The notes: a model not told the origin generated them from the sequence alone. Positions 45,069-53,707 are shown, counted from the first letter of the stretch. The stretch: DNA of 64,000 bases from Metabacillus bambusae (GCF_017497975.1 NZ_JAGDEL010000006.1:1-64000), one strand, 5' to 3'. Numbers and translations are program-made.

Positions 45069-45371
45069 TTGAATTCAAAAGAAATGGAAAAACAAATCAT
45101 CGCAAACTATCAACGAGATGAGCATATGATGATCCTAGTGTTTGCACAATGGTGTGTTAACAAAGATCTAGACCCAAAAGAAATTTATTTACGAGCATAT
45201 CCAGAACAAGTTGATAATTCTGCGCTTCAACAAGCGATTGAGTTAACAGTACCTAAGGAAGAATCAAGCGATATTCCTGATACGACCTTACTTAATGTTT
45301 TATCCCTCTTTGGAAATGAAGATCTAGCGTTTATCGTATCAGAGGAAATAGATAAAATAAAAAAGAAGTGA
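45069..45371 (+). CDS. Uncharacterised 100-residue protein
   Basis: TTG start 8 nt after AAAGGGG. Mainly helical: KQIIANYQRDEHMMILVFAQ, WCVNKDLDPKEIYLRAYP, then an acidic helix ending in lysines (SEEIDKIKKK). No membrane segment. It probably forms a two-gene unit with the following VOC gene, whose start lies 14 bp after its stop codon. I do not recognise the family. Confidence 0.65.
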   Translation: MNSKEMEKQIIANYQRDEHMMILVFAQWCVNKDLDPKEIYLRAYPEQVDNSALQQAIELTVPKEESSDIPDTTLLNVLSLFGNEDLAFIVSEEIDKIKKK

Positions 45372-45385
45372 TAATGGGAGTAATT

Positions 45386-45808
45386 ATGAAGAAAAAAATT
45401 GATCATATTGGGATTGCTGTTAGGGACTTAGACAATAGTATATCTATCTATGAAAATGTTCTAGGTGGAACATTAATCGATCGCTATCAAAGTGATGCAA
45501 TTGGTGTTGAGAGTGAGATTGCTATAATGGAAGTGAATGGTGATCGAATTGAATTATTATCACCAACAAATAATTCAACATCCCCGATTGCGCGTTTTAT
45601 TAAGCAAAAGGGCAAAGGTGTCCACCACATCGCCTATCAAGTCGAAAATTTAGATGAAGCGATCAAAGAACTTGAAGATAAAGGCATACGTATTTTAGAG
45701 GGTTCATTACGAATAAATAAACACGGTAGAAGATTAATTTACTTAAATCCCGCTGATACTGAAGGAACGATCATTGAGTATTGTGATTATCCACATAAAA
45801 CACTTTGA
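45386..45808 (+). CDS. VOC-fold protein, methylmalonyl-CoA epimerase-like
   Basis: Start ATG 45386 chosen for GGGAG 5 nt upstream; upstream GTG and ATG codons lack spacing. 140 residues with two VOC repeats: KKIDHIGIAVRDLDNSISIY (metal His), EIAIMEVNGDRIELLSPTNN (Glu), KGVHHIAYQVENLDEAIKEL (His) and TIIEYCDYP (Glu near the end). This four-ligand pattern and length are those of methylmalonyl-CoA epimerases, which racemise the 2-carbon of methylmalonyl-CoA. No mutase gene is close, so the exact role is tentative. Confidence 0.75.
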   Translation: MKKKIDHIGIAVRDLDNSISIYENVLGGTLIDRYQSDAIGVESEIAIMEVNGDRIELLSPTNNSTSPIARFIKQKGKGVHHIAYQVENLDEAIKELEDKGIRILEGSLRINKHGRRLIYLNPADTEGTIIEYCDYPHKTL

Positions 45809-45861
45809 TTAAAAACAGCTTTAAAAAATGATCGCCCCACTACAACTCAATTTCTAAAAAC

Positions 45862-45893
45862 AAAAAATGATCTGTTGTGACAGATCATTTTTT
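45862..45893. terminator. Bidirectional terminator between the VOC and fabF genes
   Basis: Perfect 14-bp inverted repeat (45862-45875, 45880-45893) with A- and T-runs at its ends; serves the convergent genes on both sides. Confidence 0.85.
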
Positions 45894-45907
45894 GTGGTTT
45901 ACATACT

Positions 45908-47143
45908 TTAGTATCTTTTAAATACTAATGTTGCATTATGGCCACCAAACCCTAAAGAGTTAGATAAGACTACATTTACCTCTGCCTTTTGGGCAACATT
46001 CGGAACATAATCTAGATCAAGGTCTTCATCTGGTGTTGTGTAATTAATGGTTGGAGGTTTTATTCCATCTTTTATAGATAGTAAAGAGATAATCGCCTCA
46101 ACTGCTCCGGCAGCTCCGAGCATATGCCCTGTCATGGATTTAGTTGAACTGATAGAGAGTTTATATGCATGTTCACCAAAAACTTCTTTAATAGCATTTG
46201 TTTCATATAGGTCATTATAATGTGTGCTAGTACCATGTGCATTGATATAATCAATATCTTCTGGGCTAAGATTTGCATCACTTAATGCTAATTTCATAGC
46301 ACGTTGCCCACCTTCTCCTTCAGGTGCAGGTGTTGTAATATGATAAGCGTCACCTGTTGCTCCATATCCAACGATTTCTCCATATATCTTAGCATTTCGA
46401 GCTAACGCATGCTCAAGTTCTTCTAAAATTACAATACCTGAACCTTCCGCAATGACGAAGCCATCACGATTCTTATCGAACGGGCGACTTGCTGTTTTTG
46501 GATCTGGATTCGTCGATAGAGCAGTCATATTAGCAAATCCTGCAATCGTCATGTCTGTAATAGCAGCCTCAGCACCACCAGTAATCATCATATCAACATC
46601 TCCATTTTGGATGACGCGAAAGGCATCTCCAATTGAGTTTGCACCAGAAGCACATGCTGTAACTGAGCAATTGTTAATTCCTTTGGCACCAAGCTCAATC
46701 GAAACACGTCCTGAAGCCATATCTGGTATAAACATTGGTATAATAAATGGGCTAACACGTTTTGGTCCTTTCGCTAAAAATCGTTTATGTTGTTCTTCGA
46801 ACTCGTCAAGTCCACCGATTCCAGAACCAATCCATACTCCTACTCGTTCAGGATCAACTTGTTCGCCGATTTGAATACCTGCATCCTTTACAGCCATCTT
46901 ACTAGCCGCTATGGCTAAATGTGTAAATCTCGCCATTCTTCTTACTTCTTTAAAATCGATAAATTCTTCTGGTGAGAAGTTTTTTACTTCTCCAGCAACT
47001 TTCACATTAAATTGATCTGAATCAACTCTCGTTAAAGGCGCAATTCCTGAGACACCATTTTTAATATTTTCCCATGTTGTAAACGCATCATTTCCTAATG
47101 GAGTAACTGCTCCAATACCTGTAATGACAACTCGCTTTTTCAT
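45908..47143 (-). CDS. fabF: Beta-ketoacyl-ACP synthase II
   Basis: Start ATG 47143 after AAGGGGAG; 411 residues, the family size. The active-site triad is intact: Cys164 in [13 protein letters not shown], His in [11 protein letters not shown] and His in [17 protein letters not shown]. It condenses malonyl-ACP with acyl-ACP to lengthen fatty acids in the cytosol. It stands alone here, without fabH. In bacilli fabF often lies beside fabH, so this may be a second, stand-alone copy or a rearranged locus. Confidence 0.9.
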   Translation of the reverse strand: MKKRVVITGIGAVTPLGNDAFTTWENIKNGVSGIAPLTRVDSDQFNVKVAGEVKNFSPEEFIDFKEVRRMARFTHLAIAASKMAVKDAGIQIGEQVDPERVGVWIGSGIGGLDEFEEQHKRFLAKGPKRVSPFIIPMFIPDMASGRVSIELGAKGINNCSVTACASGANSIGDAFRVIQNGDVDMMITGGAEAAITDMTIAGFANMTALSTNPDPKTASRPFDKNRDGFVIAEGSGIVILEELEHALARNAKIYGEIVGYGATGDAYHITTPAPEGEGGQRAMKLALSDANLSPEDIDYINAHGTSTHYNDLYETNAIKEVFGEHAYKLSISSTKSMTGHMLGAAGAVEAIISLLSIKDGIKPPTINYTTPDEDLDLDYVPNVAQKAEVNVVLSNSLGFGGHNATLVFKRY

Positions 47144-47311
47144 ATTGTTTCTCCCCTTATGCATCTATCTAATCTTTGATTGTTTGTGAATACTAGCATT
47201 GTTTTTATAAAGATAAAAGCTGTTGATACCCATACTAACACAGTTTACGTATACTTAATAAATTATGACTAGGTCATAATAACACATATATATTCTATAA
47301 TAACTTTTAAT

Positions 47312-47338
47312 AAAAAAAAAGCCTCACATACTGTGAGA
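47312..47338 (-). terminator. Terminator of the DUF6376 lipoprotein gene
   Basis: CTCACA/TGTGAG stem with 3-nt loop and nine T residues on the minus strand; the hairpin ends 4 bp past the stop codon. Confidence 0.75.
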
Positions 47339-47341
47339 ACT

Positions 47342-47779
47342 TTAAAGTTCTAACTTTTCGATAGACTCTAACAGTGATGTTACATCATTCACTGTATTTA
47401 TGATTTCAGAATTCTCTAGTTTTTCAAGAGCTAGTTCTCCATTTTCCATAGCAGTATTTATCTCATCAATTAGGGCTTCATTTTTTGTTACTAAATCTTG
47501 ATGAATGTCCTCTGCAATGGCAGGTGCTTCTATACTATTAAACTCATTAATCTCTTCAACCAGTGTATTCAATTGATTTTCAAGATCTTGCTTCACATCT
47601 GGATCAACTGCAGCATCTTGAATCATCTGTGGAGCTTCCTCTGCAAAATCACTTAATGAATTTATATAACTCTTAGCTTCATTTACATAATCCAAAGAAT
47701 TATTAACTTCATCTAATAAAGAACAGGCACTCAGCATCATTGTTGCTAGAATAAGCATTACAGAAACTACTTTTTTCAA
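47342..47779 (-). CDS. DUF6376-type lipoprotein
   Basis: 145 residues with a signal peptide and lipobox MLSAC (lipid anchor at about Cys19), then an acidic helical body: LLDEVNNSLDYVNEAKSYIN, DFAEEAPQMIQDAAVDPDVK, and a heptad-like stretch (LENQLNTLVEEINEFNSIEA). Surface-anchored proteins of this type are common in Bacillus, with no known function. Single gene, own terminator. Confidence 0.75.
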   Translation of the reverse strand: MKKVVSVMLILATMMLSACSLLDEVNNSLDYVNEAKSYINSLSDFAEEAPQMIQDAAVDPDVKQDLENQLNTLVEEINEFNSIEAPAIAEDIHQDLVTKNEALIDEINTAMENGELALEKLENSEIINTVNDVTSLLESIEKLEL

Positions 47780-47879
47780 TGTTATCTCCTCTCATCTTTC
47801 TTTTTAATTTTGTTCCTCTTTATTCATACGATTCACTTTGAAAAAAGTTTCAACTTTTATTATTTAGATTCAGTTATAC

Positions 47880-47970
47880 TTGGTTGTTGCTTTCCGTTGC
47901 AGTAGTTCGCTTTCCGCGGGAGATCGGAGCCTCGCAAACTTTGTTGCTATTTACCAAGTAGTGCTCGCAA
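47880..47970 (+). repeat. Rearranged fragment of repeat family R1
   Basis: Contains TTCGCTTTCCGCGGGAG from the R1 core, then TCGCAAACTTTGTTGC and ATTTACCAAGTAGTGC from the R1 end, joined out of order. Confidence 0.55.
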
Positions 47971-48008
47971 TGATGATTTGTTGGAATAATCCATTTCCAT
48001 TCCTATAT

Positions 48009-48164
48009 TTATGATGTTAATGAAGGAGCACTAAAAAAGATTAACATTCCACCTATAATACCAAGTAACACTCCTATTGATGTGTGAGAAGCAAGATAAA
48101 TACCAAGTGGGAAAATAAGTGCTCCCAAAATAAACAATCCTTTAGCCAGCCTCAATTTCTTCAC
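48009..48164 (-). CDS. Tiny hydrophobic membrane protein (about 48-51 residues)
   Basis: Minus-strand frame from GTG 48164 or, better, TTG 48155 (6 nt after GAGGTG) to TAA at 48009. The product begins LRLAKGLFILGALIFPLGIY, then LASHTSIGVLLGIIGGML and IFFSAPSLTS: two membrane helices joined by a short loop. Codon use looks real (no stop in 51 codons in a stretch where other frames are blocked). It lies between a partial R1 left end (47933-47968) and an R1 right end (48174-48207). Unknown function. Confidence 0.55.
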   Translation of the reverse strand: MKKLRLAKGLFILGALIFPLGIYLASHTSIGVLLGIIGGMLIFFSAPSLTS

Positions 48165-48173
48165 CTCAGTGGC

Positions 48174-48207
48174 GTTTTAAAAGCAACAATCTCTTAGAAA
48201 AGAGCCT
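48174..48207 (+). repeat. R1 repeat right-end sequence
   Basis: GTTTTAAAAGCAACAATCTC through GAAAAGAGCCT equals the right end of R1 copies 1 and 3. Core absent. Confidence 0.6.
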
Positions 48208-48400
48208 ATATTTTTAATTCAATCTAAAAAACAACCAATGCCCTTCATATATATGAACAAGCAATGGAGCTTTTCTAACATAATATAAAGTATGATGCTT
48301 GCAATATTTACAAAGAAGGTGAGTTGATCGTGTTCTAAAAATAACAATTTCCTAGAATAGTAAAATGCAAGAACTTTCATGATGTAAAGGGGTGGTATAC

Positions 48401-49729
48401 ATGGTACCTTGTCAAGGTACAAATGAACATACGAAAGAATTTGAGTTTTCAATTAAGATTCCGGATGGATACGCACTTAGTGAATATGAGTTAAATGCTG
48501 ATGTGACATTAAATACAGATCACTTAATATGTGTAGCCAAACCTTGTGAACTACAAGAACAAGATGAATCCTATCCAGTTTACGGTATTCAATTGCAAGG
48601 AAAACTTTCGATGCTAGCTAGCTTTTCTCCCGTTCATAACCAGTATGGGCAAGGAACAGCTGCTATATCAAAATTTCATACCATACCAATTAATCAAGTT
48701 ATTTATTACACATCAACCCAAATAATCTACTATGATTTCAACCAGATTACTGTTGAAAGCATGACAGTAACCGAATCACTTATTGATAATACACTTATCA
48801 TAAATGGTGTTCTCTCTCTTATGCAGGAACAACCAGATCTTCAGGTTTATGCTTTTACTGCAAATCATAATGACAACACATTATCAGTCATCGATACTTC
48901 AAGAATGACACTCCAACAGCCAATATCCCTTCCATATCCCCCAGATAAAATTGCAGTTACACCAGATAAAGCATACACGTTTGTTTTACATTCAAATGAC
49001 AATGCTGTCACAATGATTAGCAATGAAACGCTCTCCGTTATCACTGTTTTCTCTATAGAAAGAGCAAATGATATTGGCTTCTCTCCTAGTGGTCAAACTG
49101 TTTATATCCTTAGCGGTGAGTTAGGTACAATTACTGTTGTTGACATAGAGACTCAAACGATTTCTAATACAATATCACTCACTGGATCAGGCTTTTCGAG
49201 TATTGCCATTGATCCAAACGGACAATACGCTTATATCGTAAATGCTTTAGCTTGGAGTATACTAATTGTTGATTTAAATTTAGAGGAAATTGTAGTGGTT
49301 CATCCTTCCTCATCCGATTATCCTTATTTAATAGAAATAGATCCATTTGGTGGTTTTGCTTATGTTTTTGGAGAAGTTCCTTCAGGTGGCTCCACGATCA
49401 AGATCTTTGATTTGTCATCATTCACCTTTATTAATGCTCCTTTAGTCAGCAATCAACTCGATTCGTTCCTTTCTTTTTCACCTAAGCAACCTATTGCTAT
49501 ATTAGGAGCTCAAAAAAGCGATGAAATCTATATTATTGATACAAGCCAGCATGAGGTAATAGGAAGCTTTTCAATTGATAATCCTGGCAGTGCTGCATTT
49601 ACACCTGATGGAGATTTTATCTACATTTCACAAAAAGAACAAAATACAGTCACTGTCCTAAGTGCTGTTGATTTTACATTAATTGCAGTGATACCCGTTG
49701 GTGCATCACCTATCAGCATTGCCATATGA
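48401..49729 (+). CDS. YVTN-type beta-propeller protein with an unusual N-terminal domain
   Basis: Start ATG 48401; AAAGGGGTGG lies just before. 442 residues. The first ~110 residues form a beta-rich domain (FEFSIKIPDGYALSEYELN, DHLICVAKPCELQEQDESYP) that I do not recognise. From about residue 150 there are six to seven repeats with DNTLSVIDT, KAYTFVLHSNDNAVTMI, QTVYILSGELGTITVVDI, QYAYIVNALAWSILIVDL, and DFIYISQKEQNTVTVLSA: the surface-layer/YncE-type propeller. No signal peptide is present, so it may be cytosolic or a spore-coat component. Single gene. Confidence 0.75.
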   Translation: MVPCQGTNEHTKEFEFSIKIPDGYALSEYELNADVTLNTDHLICVAKPCELQEQDESYPVYGIQLQGKLSMLASFSPVHNQYGQGTAAISKFHTIPINQVIYYTSTQIIYYDFNQITVESMTVTESLIDNTLIINGVLSLMQEQPDLQVYAFTANHNDNTLSVIDTSRMTLQQPISLPYPPDKIAVTPDKAYTFVLHSNDNAVTMISNETLSVITVFSIERANDIGFSPSGQTVYILSGELGTITVVDIETQTISNTISLTGSGFSSIAIDPNGQYAYIVNALAWSILIVDLNLEEIVVVHPSSSDYPYLIEIDPFGGFAYVFGEVPSGGSTIKIFDLSSFTFINAPLVSNQLDSFLSFSPKQPIAILGAQKSDEIYIIDTSQHEVIGSFSIDNPGSAAFTPDGDFIYISQKEQNTVTVLSAVDFTLIAVIPVGASPISIAI

Positions 49730-49732
49730 AAC

Positions 49733-49879
49733 TCCTCCCACTTAGCACTTAAGGAGGGAGACTTCTGGCATAAAATCGTTAAAATAAAGGCTGTTTCCTC
49801 ATTAATTGATGTAAAGCAGTACGATAATAATCCAGAAGCCGAATATTATAAACGACAAACGATTGAAAATATAAAATAA
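49733..49879 (+). other. Open fragment after the propeller gene, possibly a gene remnant
   Basis: An uninterrupted plus-strand frame without a start codon reads ALKEGDFWHKIVKIKAVSSL and then LIDVKQYDNNPEAEYYKRQT, ending TIENIK and a stop at 49877-49879. Amino-acid makeup looks coding. I do not recognise it; a lost 5' end is likely. Confidence 0.35.
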
Positions 49880-49938
49880 AAAAGCACACCACGAAAAAGT
49901 GATGTACTCTGTTTAGGATTGCAATATGTATGATTGCT

Positions 49939-50055
49939 TTATTCTTTTATTACTAACCATTTCAAAAAGTCCTGTTCAGATTTGGTTAAGAATCTGCCCA
50001 AGTCTTCTGAAAAATGAATATATAATTCAATATACCTTTTAGCCTTATCGTCCAT
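49939..50055 (-). CDS. Very small cytosolic protein, 38 residues
   Basis: ATG 50055 with GGGGG 6 nt upstream, ending at TAA 49939. It reads MDDKAKRYIELYIHFSEDLG and RFLTKSEQDFLKWLVIKE: one amphipathic helix pair, charged and soluble. The good ribosome site and sensible composition support a real gene. Function unknown; possibly a small regulatory protein. Confidence 0.5.
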   Translation of the reverse strand: MDDKAKRYIELYIHFSEDLGRFLTKSEQDFLKWLVIKE

Positions 50056-50273
50056 TATGTACCCCCAATGATTTTGTAAGCCTTTTTAATTTTACCATGT
50101 TTTTAGTAATGTGGAATCATAAAATTAAAAATATTTGAAACTAGATACTTATCTCATTATTTTTCCACTTAAATACATCAACTTAAAAAATATTGTCACT
50201 TTAACCACATATATAAGTCAAAGAATAGGTAACCTAACACAGTGTATACTTTCTAAAAGGTGGTGACTATATT

Positions 50274-50390
50274 ATGAAGAAGCTATTTGCTATATTATTA
50301 GCAGCACTTCTTGCTACATCTGTCGTTGCATGTGACGATGCACCAGGTGAGGATGAAATTGGTGATGGAGAAATAAATGATGAAGAATAA
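50274..50390 (+). CDS. Tiny acidic lipoprotein, 38 residues
   Basis: ATG 50274 follows AAAGGTGGTG. The product is MKKLFAILLAALLATSVVAC followed by an acidic tail of 18 residues (DDAPGEDEIGDGE and NDEE): a signal peptide with lipobox SVVAC, so lipid anchoring at Cys20 is predicted, leaving only a short acidic exposed part. Such miniature lipoproteins occur in bacilli, with unknown use. A hairpin at 50400-50433 follows. Confidence 0.65.
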   Translation: MKKLFAILLAALLATSVVACDDAPGEDEIGDGEINDEE

Positions 50391-50399
50391 ATAGCTAGA

Positions 50400-50433
50400 G
50401 GGGCTGACACTTACATCTATTTAAGTCAGCCCC
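50400..50433. terminator. Hairpin between the tiny lipoprotein and fdhF-like genes
   Basis: Perfect 9-bp GGGGCTGAC / GTCAGCCCC inverted repeat with a 16-nt loop; no T-run but well placed for the convergent genes. Confidence 0.55.
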
Positions 50434-50440
50434 AGATCTA

Positions 50441-52801
50441 TTATTCAGGGGTATCGATTTCTAAATCTTCAATACGTTTCTCTAAATATTGAACGTCCTT
50501 TCTGGCATTATAGCGATCCGCTTTTTCAACAGTTACGGTTATATTATAATCTGGGATACCAGCATACTTTTCATATCTACCTCTTGGTAATAAGAAATTC
50601 CCTTCAGGAAAGTGAACTTCCAAGTTACCTCTTGCGATATTCACAAATTTCGCTTTACCTTGGAAAACGCCAAAGCCATTATAAACAACAATACCTTCAC
50701 CTTCAGCAATACTTAAATGACTAGCATCTTTTGCATTCATAAGAACATCGTAACGACTTGCACCATTAAATGGGTCTGTTTCTTTATAAACCATTGAATT
50801 AAATTGTTTACCGCGACGTGAAGTGATAATAAATTGGCCTTCTTTTTTCCCTAAATCAGGTATATCTATTGAGATTAACTTTCCTCTTCCATCTGAAGTT
50901 GGACAAATTCCATCTTCACATAGCCACGCTCCACCCCATTGGAAAACATCTCCTTGTTTCTTTAGATGTTGAATTCCTTCATAATCCTTATTTGCTAGTG
51001 CAATTTCATCGCGAATTTCTTGACCTGATTTGAACTCAACAAGGTGGGCAGTCTTGGGTTTTACTCGTTTCGCTAAATCAATGTAAATCTTCCACTCTGC
51101 ACGTGCCTCTGCAATGAGGTTTTTGTTGCCTTCAATCTCTGGAGAGAAGTAAACCATACGTTCTGTCGATGTTGATGTGCCGCCACCTTCTTGTTCATAG
51201 CGAGTTTTGGCAGGAAGGACAATGACGGCTTCCTTTGCATCAACTAATGTAGAAGTATTTAGTATAATGTCCTGGTGAACGCGTATATCTAACTCAGATA
51301 ACGCCTTTTCAACAAAATCAGGGTCAGGCATTGTTTCTAAAAAGTTACCACCAGATAAATAATATAGCTTTATTTTTCGTTCGTGCATGTCTGGAAGTAC
51401 GATATTTTCAAGTGTAACCCCAACAATATCACCTTGCCATTTAGGTATTTCAAATCCCCAAATTTGTTCCATTCTCTCAATGTTTTGAGCATCAAAACCA
51501 CTACCAGGTAAAACAAAGGGATCTGCCCCCATTTCCCCTGAGCCCTGAACAGATGAATGACCACGAAATGGCATTAAACCGTTATTTTTACGTCCTAAGA
51601 AACCACGCAAAAGCGCAAGATTTGCAACTTGTGAAATATTATCAGTTGCAAAAGAGTGCATTGTTAATCCTAAAGCCCATGCAAATACGGCGTTTTTACT
51701 TTTTGCCAATAGCTCAGATAATTCAATGATTCTTTCTTGTGTCACACCAGATGATTCTATGATATCATCCCAAGATTGCTCTTCAACTTTAGCTTTAAGC
51801 TCCTCATAACCATTAACATGTTCTTGAACAAAAGTGTGGTTTATCGCAGAACCATGCTTTTGTTTTTCCATCTCGAACCAATGCTTCATAATTCCGTGCA
51901 TTAAAGCAATATCTCCACCAATATTGACTTGATAGAAGTCATCTGCAATTTTTGTTCCAAACAATGCAGACTCAAGATTAGAAGGGATCCAATATTTGTC
52001 CATAGCAGGTTCACTATATGGATTAACTACAATTATTTTTGTCCCTCGCTTCTTTGCTTCTAACATATATTTCGTTGAAACTGGTGAGCTATTTGAAGCA
52101 ACACTTCCCCAAAACAAGAGTACATCTGTTCCAAACCAATCTTGATAATTTGCAGTTGATGCCCCTACACCAATGGAACGCTTTAAGCCGGTTTTACTTG
52201 GCGAATGACAAATACGTGAGGCGTTATCTATGTTATTTGTTCCTAAAAATCGAGCTACTTTTCCAGCTACATAATAAGACTCATTGGTAATCCCTCTTGA
52301 TGTTAGATAAAACGCATATTGTTTTGGGTCTAATTGCTTCATTTTATTTGCAATGACATCCATTGCTTCATCCCAAGAAATACGTGAGAATTTCCTTTCT
52401 CCTTTACGACGTATAAGTGGATATGGAATACGTCCCAACTTTCTTAAATCGGTACTGCTATATTGTCGCAATTGATCAATGTCTGCATGAATTATCTCTT
52501 CTTTTAGTGCTGGCATGGTATTTAAACGCAGCACGTTCATTCTTGTTGTACAAAGATGTGGTCCTTTTAATGTCTGGTCATAAAGCCCAGAAACTCCTAA
52601 AGCACAACCATCACAAACACCTTGTGTTAAAATTCGTGTTGCATAGCCGATGTTATCTTTATTATCCCAAGCTATTTTCATTGTATCGCGAAAATGCTGT
52701 GGTTTTACTTTCCCTAGACCAAACGGTATTGGACTAACCCAGTGTTTAGGTCGTGGTGTTTTTGTGGCTTTTATTGGTCCTTGATGCTTCGTCTCTCCCA
52801 T
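50441..52801 (-). CDS. FdhF/YdeP-family molybdopterin oxidoreductase (formate dehydrogenase-like)
   Basis: Start ATG 52801, 8 nt after AAGGAG. 786 residues, near the size of YdeP and of formate dehydrogenase H, not the ~985 residues of YjgC/YrhE. ISWDEAMDVIANKMKQL, RICHSPS (Cys198-His199, equal to the Sec-His pair of E. coli FdhF, so Cys replaces Sec), GSVASNSSP, FAWALGLTMH and GNFLLPRGRYEKYAG are recognisable. The N-terminal cysteines (Cys63, Cys66, Cys84) are not in the usual four-Cys iron-sulfur pattern, so an Fe-S cluster is doubtful. The formate context supports the name, but YdeP-like acid resistance is possible. Confidence 0.8.
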   Translation of the reverse strand: MGETKHQGPIKATKTPRPKHWVSPIPFGLGKVKPQHFRDTMKIAWDNKDNIGYATRILTQGVCDGCALGVSGLYDQTLKGPHLCTTRMNVLRLNTMPALKEEIIHADIDQLRQYSSTDLRKLGRIPYPLIRRKGERKFSRISWDEAMDVIANKMKQLDPKQYAFYLTSRGITNESYYVAGKVARFLGTNNIDNASRICHSPSKTGLKRSIGVGASTANYQDWFGTDVLLFWGSVASNSSPVSTKYMLEAKKRGTKIIVVNPYSEPAMDKYWIPSNLESALFGTKIADDFYQVNIGGDIALMHGIMKHWFEMEKQKHGSAINHTFVQEHVNGYEELKAKVEEQSWDDIIESSGVTQERIIELSELLAKSKNAVFAWALGLTMHSFATDNISQVANLALLRGFLGRKNNGLMPFRGHSSVQGSGEMGADPFVLPGSGFDAQNIERMEQIWGFEIPKWQGDIVGVTLENIVLPDMHERKIKLYYLSGGNFLETMPDPDFVEKALSELDIRVHQDIILNTSTLVDAKEAVIVLPAKTRYEQEGGGTSTSTERMVYFSPEIEGNKNLIAEARAEWKIYIDLAKRVKPKTAHLVEFKSGQEIRDEIALANKDYEGIQHLKKQGDVFQWGGAWLCEDGICPTSDGRGKLISIDIPDLGKKEGQFIITSRRGKQFNSMVYKETDPFNGASRYDVLMNAKDASHLSIAEGEGIVVYNGFGVFQGKAKFVNIARGNLEVHFPEGNFLLPRGRYEKYAGIPDYNITVTVEKADRYNARKDVQYLEKRIEDLEIDTPE

Positions 52802-52995
52802 TTGAATCACTCCTTATCTATTAAAAAGATGGAAAGAGAATCTTATTTACAAATCGTTACTAGAGATCATTTATACTAATCTCTAATAAGTATGAGAATA
52901 ACTTGCCTAATAGGCTTCTTTTTCATTTAGGAATACTCCTTGTTGCCTAATACTTATCGCTCTCGATTAGATGTTACAAAAAATTTTAAACTTTA

Positions 52996-53215
52996 TGCTG
53001 TTGTCGCAAACTTTGTTGCTATTTACCAAGTAGTGCGGTGTGGTTGAATGCAGTGAGAGAAGCTCACTTTCCGCGGGGCAGGCGGTGAGCCTCCTCGGCG
53101 TAAACGCCTGCATGAGTCTCACCTGTCCCGCTACTCCCGCAGGAGTCTCGCAATCCGTTCCAATCAACCTGAAACAGTTTTCGTTTTAAAAGCAACATCT
53201 CTTAGAAAAGAGCCT
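52996..53215 (-). repeat. MITE-like repeat, family R1, copy 3
   Basis: About 220 bp lying within the leader between the attenuator A terminator and the fdhF-like start. It shares AGCCTCCTCGGCGTAAACGC and GAGTCTCGCAATCCG with copy 2 in the same orientation. Frames across it are not genes. Confidence 0.75.
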
Positions 53216-53267
53216 TTAGAAAAGAACCTAATTTAAAATCAAATAAATTATCCCTAGACAATGAAAA

Positions 53268-53345
53268 AACCACCGTATCCCAACATTTCTATGTTGGATT
53301 CACGGTGGTTAGTCTTTTGCAGGGTCGCTACCAAGTGCCATACCT
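53268..53345 (-). promoter_or_regulatory. Attenuator A: conserved leader motif plus terminator before the fdhF-like gene
   Basis: On the minus strand a motif GGTAGCGACCCTGC (53319-53332) is followed by ACTAACC and a strong terminator: stem AACCACCGT/ACGGTGGTT (53268-53276, 53302-53310) with an inner CCAACAT/ATGTTGG and a T6 run. Immediately after the DUF2294 stop codon. The motif recurs in the leader of the OFA antiporter gene. Confidence 0.65.
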
Positions 53346-53347
53346 GT

Positions 53348-53707
53348 TTATTTAGAATACTTTTCATGAAGATCTTCATCAAAAACGAATATTGACATTC
53401 CAAAATCCCTGTCAATATCTATATCTACAAAAAGGTCCACAAACTTACAACCCAAGAATTCTTCCATCTCAACTGGAGGATTCTTTCTGTACATTTGTTT
53501 CACCATTTCGGTTCTTGCTGATCGTAGTGCTTGTTTTCCTTCATCTGCACTAGCAATAAATTTTTCAACAGGAGATAAATTCCCTTCCATTTCACAGATG
53601 GCCCAGTTTTTACAAAAAGTCGTTGTAATCTTACTAGGGCCTTTGCCCATATGCTTCTTTCTGAATGAACGAACAATATTACTAAATTCTGCTTCGTACT
53701 TATTCAT
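53348..53707 (-). CDS. DUF2294 domain protein
   Basis: 119 residues. It matches the DUF2294 core: FSNIVRSFRKKHMGKGPSKI, TTTFCKNWAICEMEGNLSPV, GKQALRSARTEMVKQMY and FLGCKFVDLFVDIDIDRDFG. The ATG has AGGAGGG 12 nt upstream, slightly long spacing. DUF2294 proteins are small and soluble, often encoded near formate or molybdoenzyme genes, where a regulatory or accessory role has been guessed at. Here it precedes attenuator A and the fdhF-like gene on the same strand. Confidence 0.8.
   Translation of the reverse strand: MNKYEAEFSNIVRSFRKKHMGKGPSKITTTFCKNWAICEMEGNLSPVEKFIASADEGKQALRSARTEMVKQMYRKNPPVEMEEFLGCKFVDLFVDIDIDRDFGMSIFVFDEDLHEKYSK

Noticed and set aside
48219-48452. 77-residue minus-strand hydrophobic frame
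   Set aside because: Overlaps the start of the propeller gene and has no ribosome site.
52967-53167. 66-residue minus-strand frame
   Set aside because: Created by R1 copy 3; near-identical frames occur in the other copies, following the repeat and not a gene.
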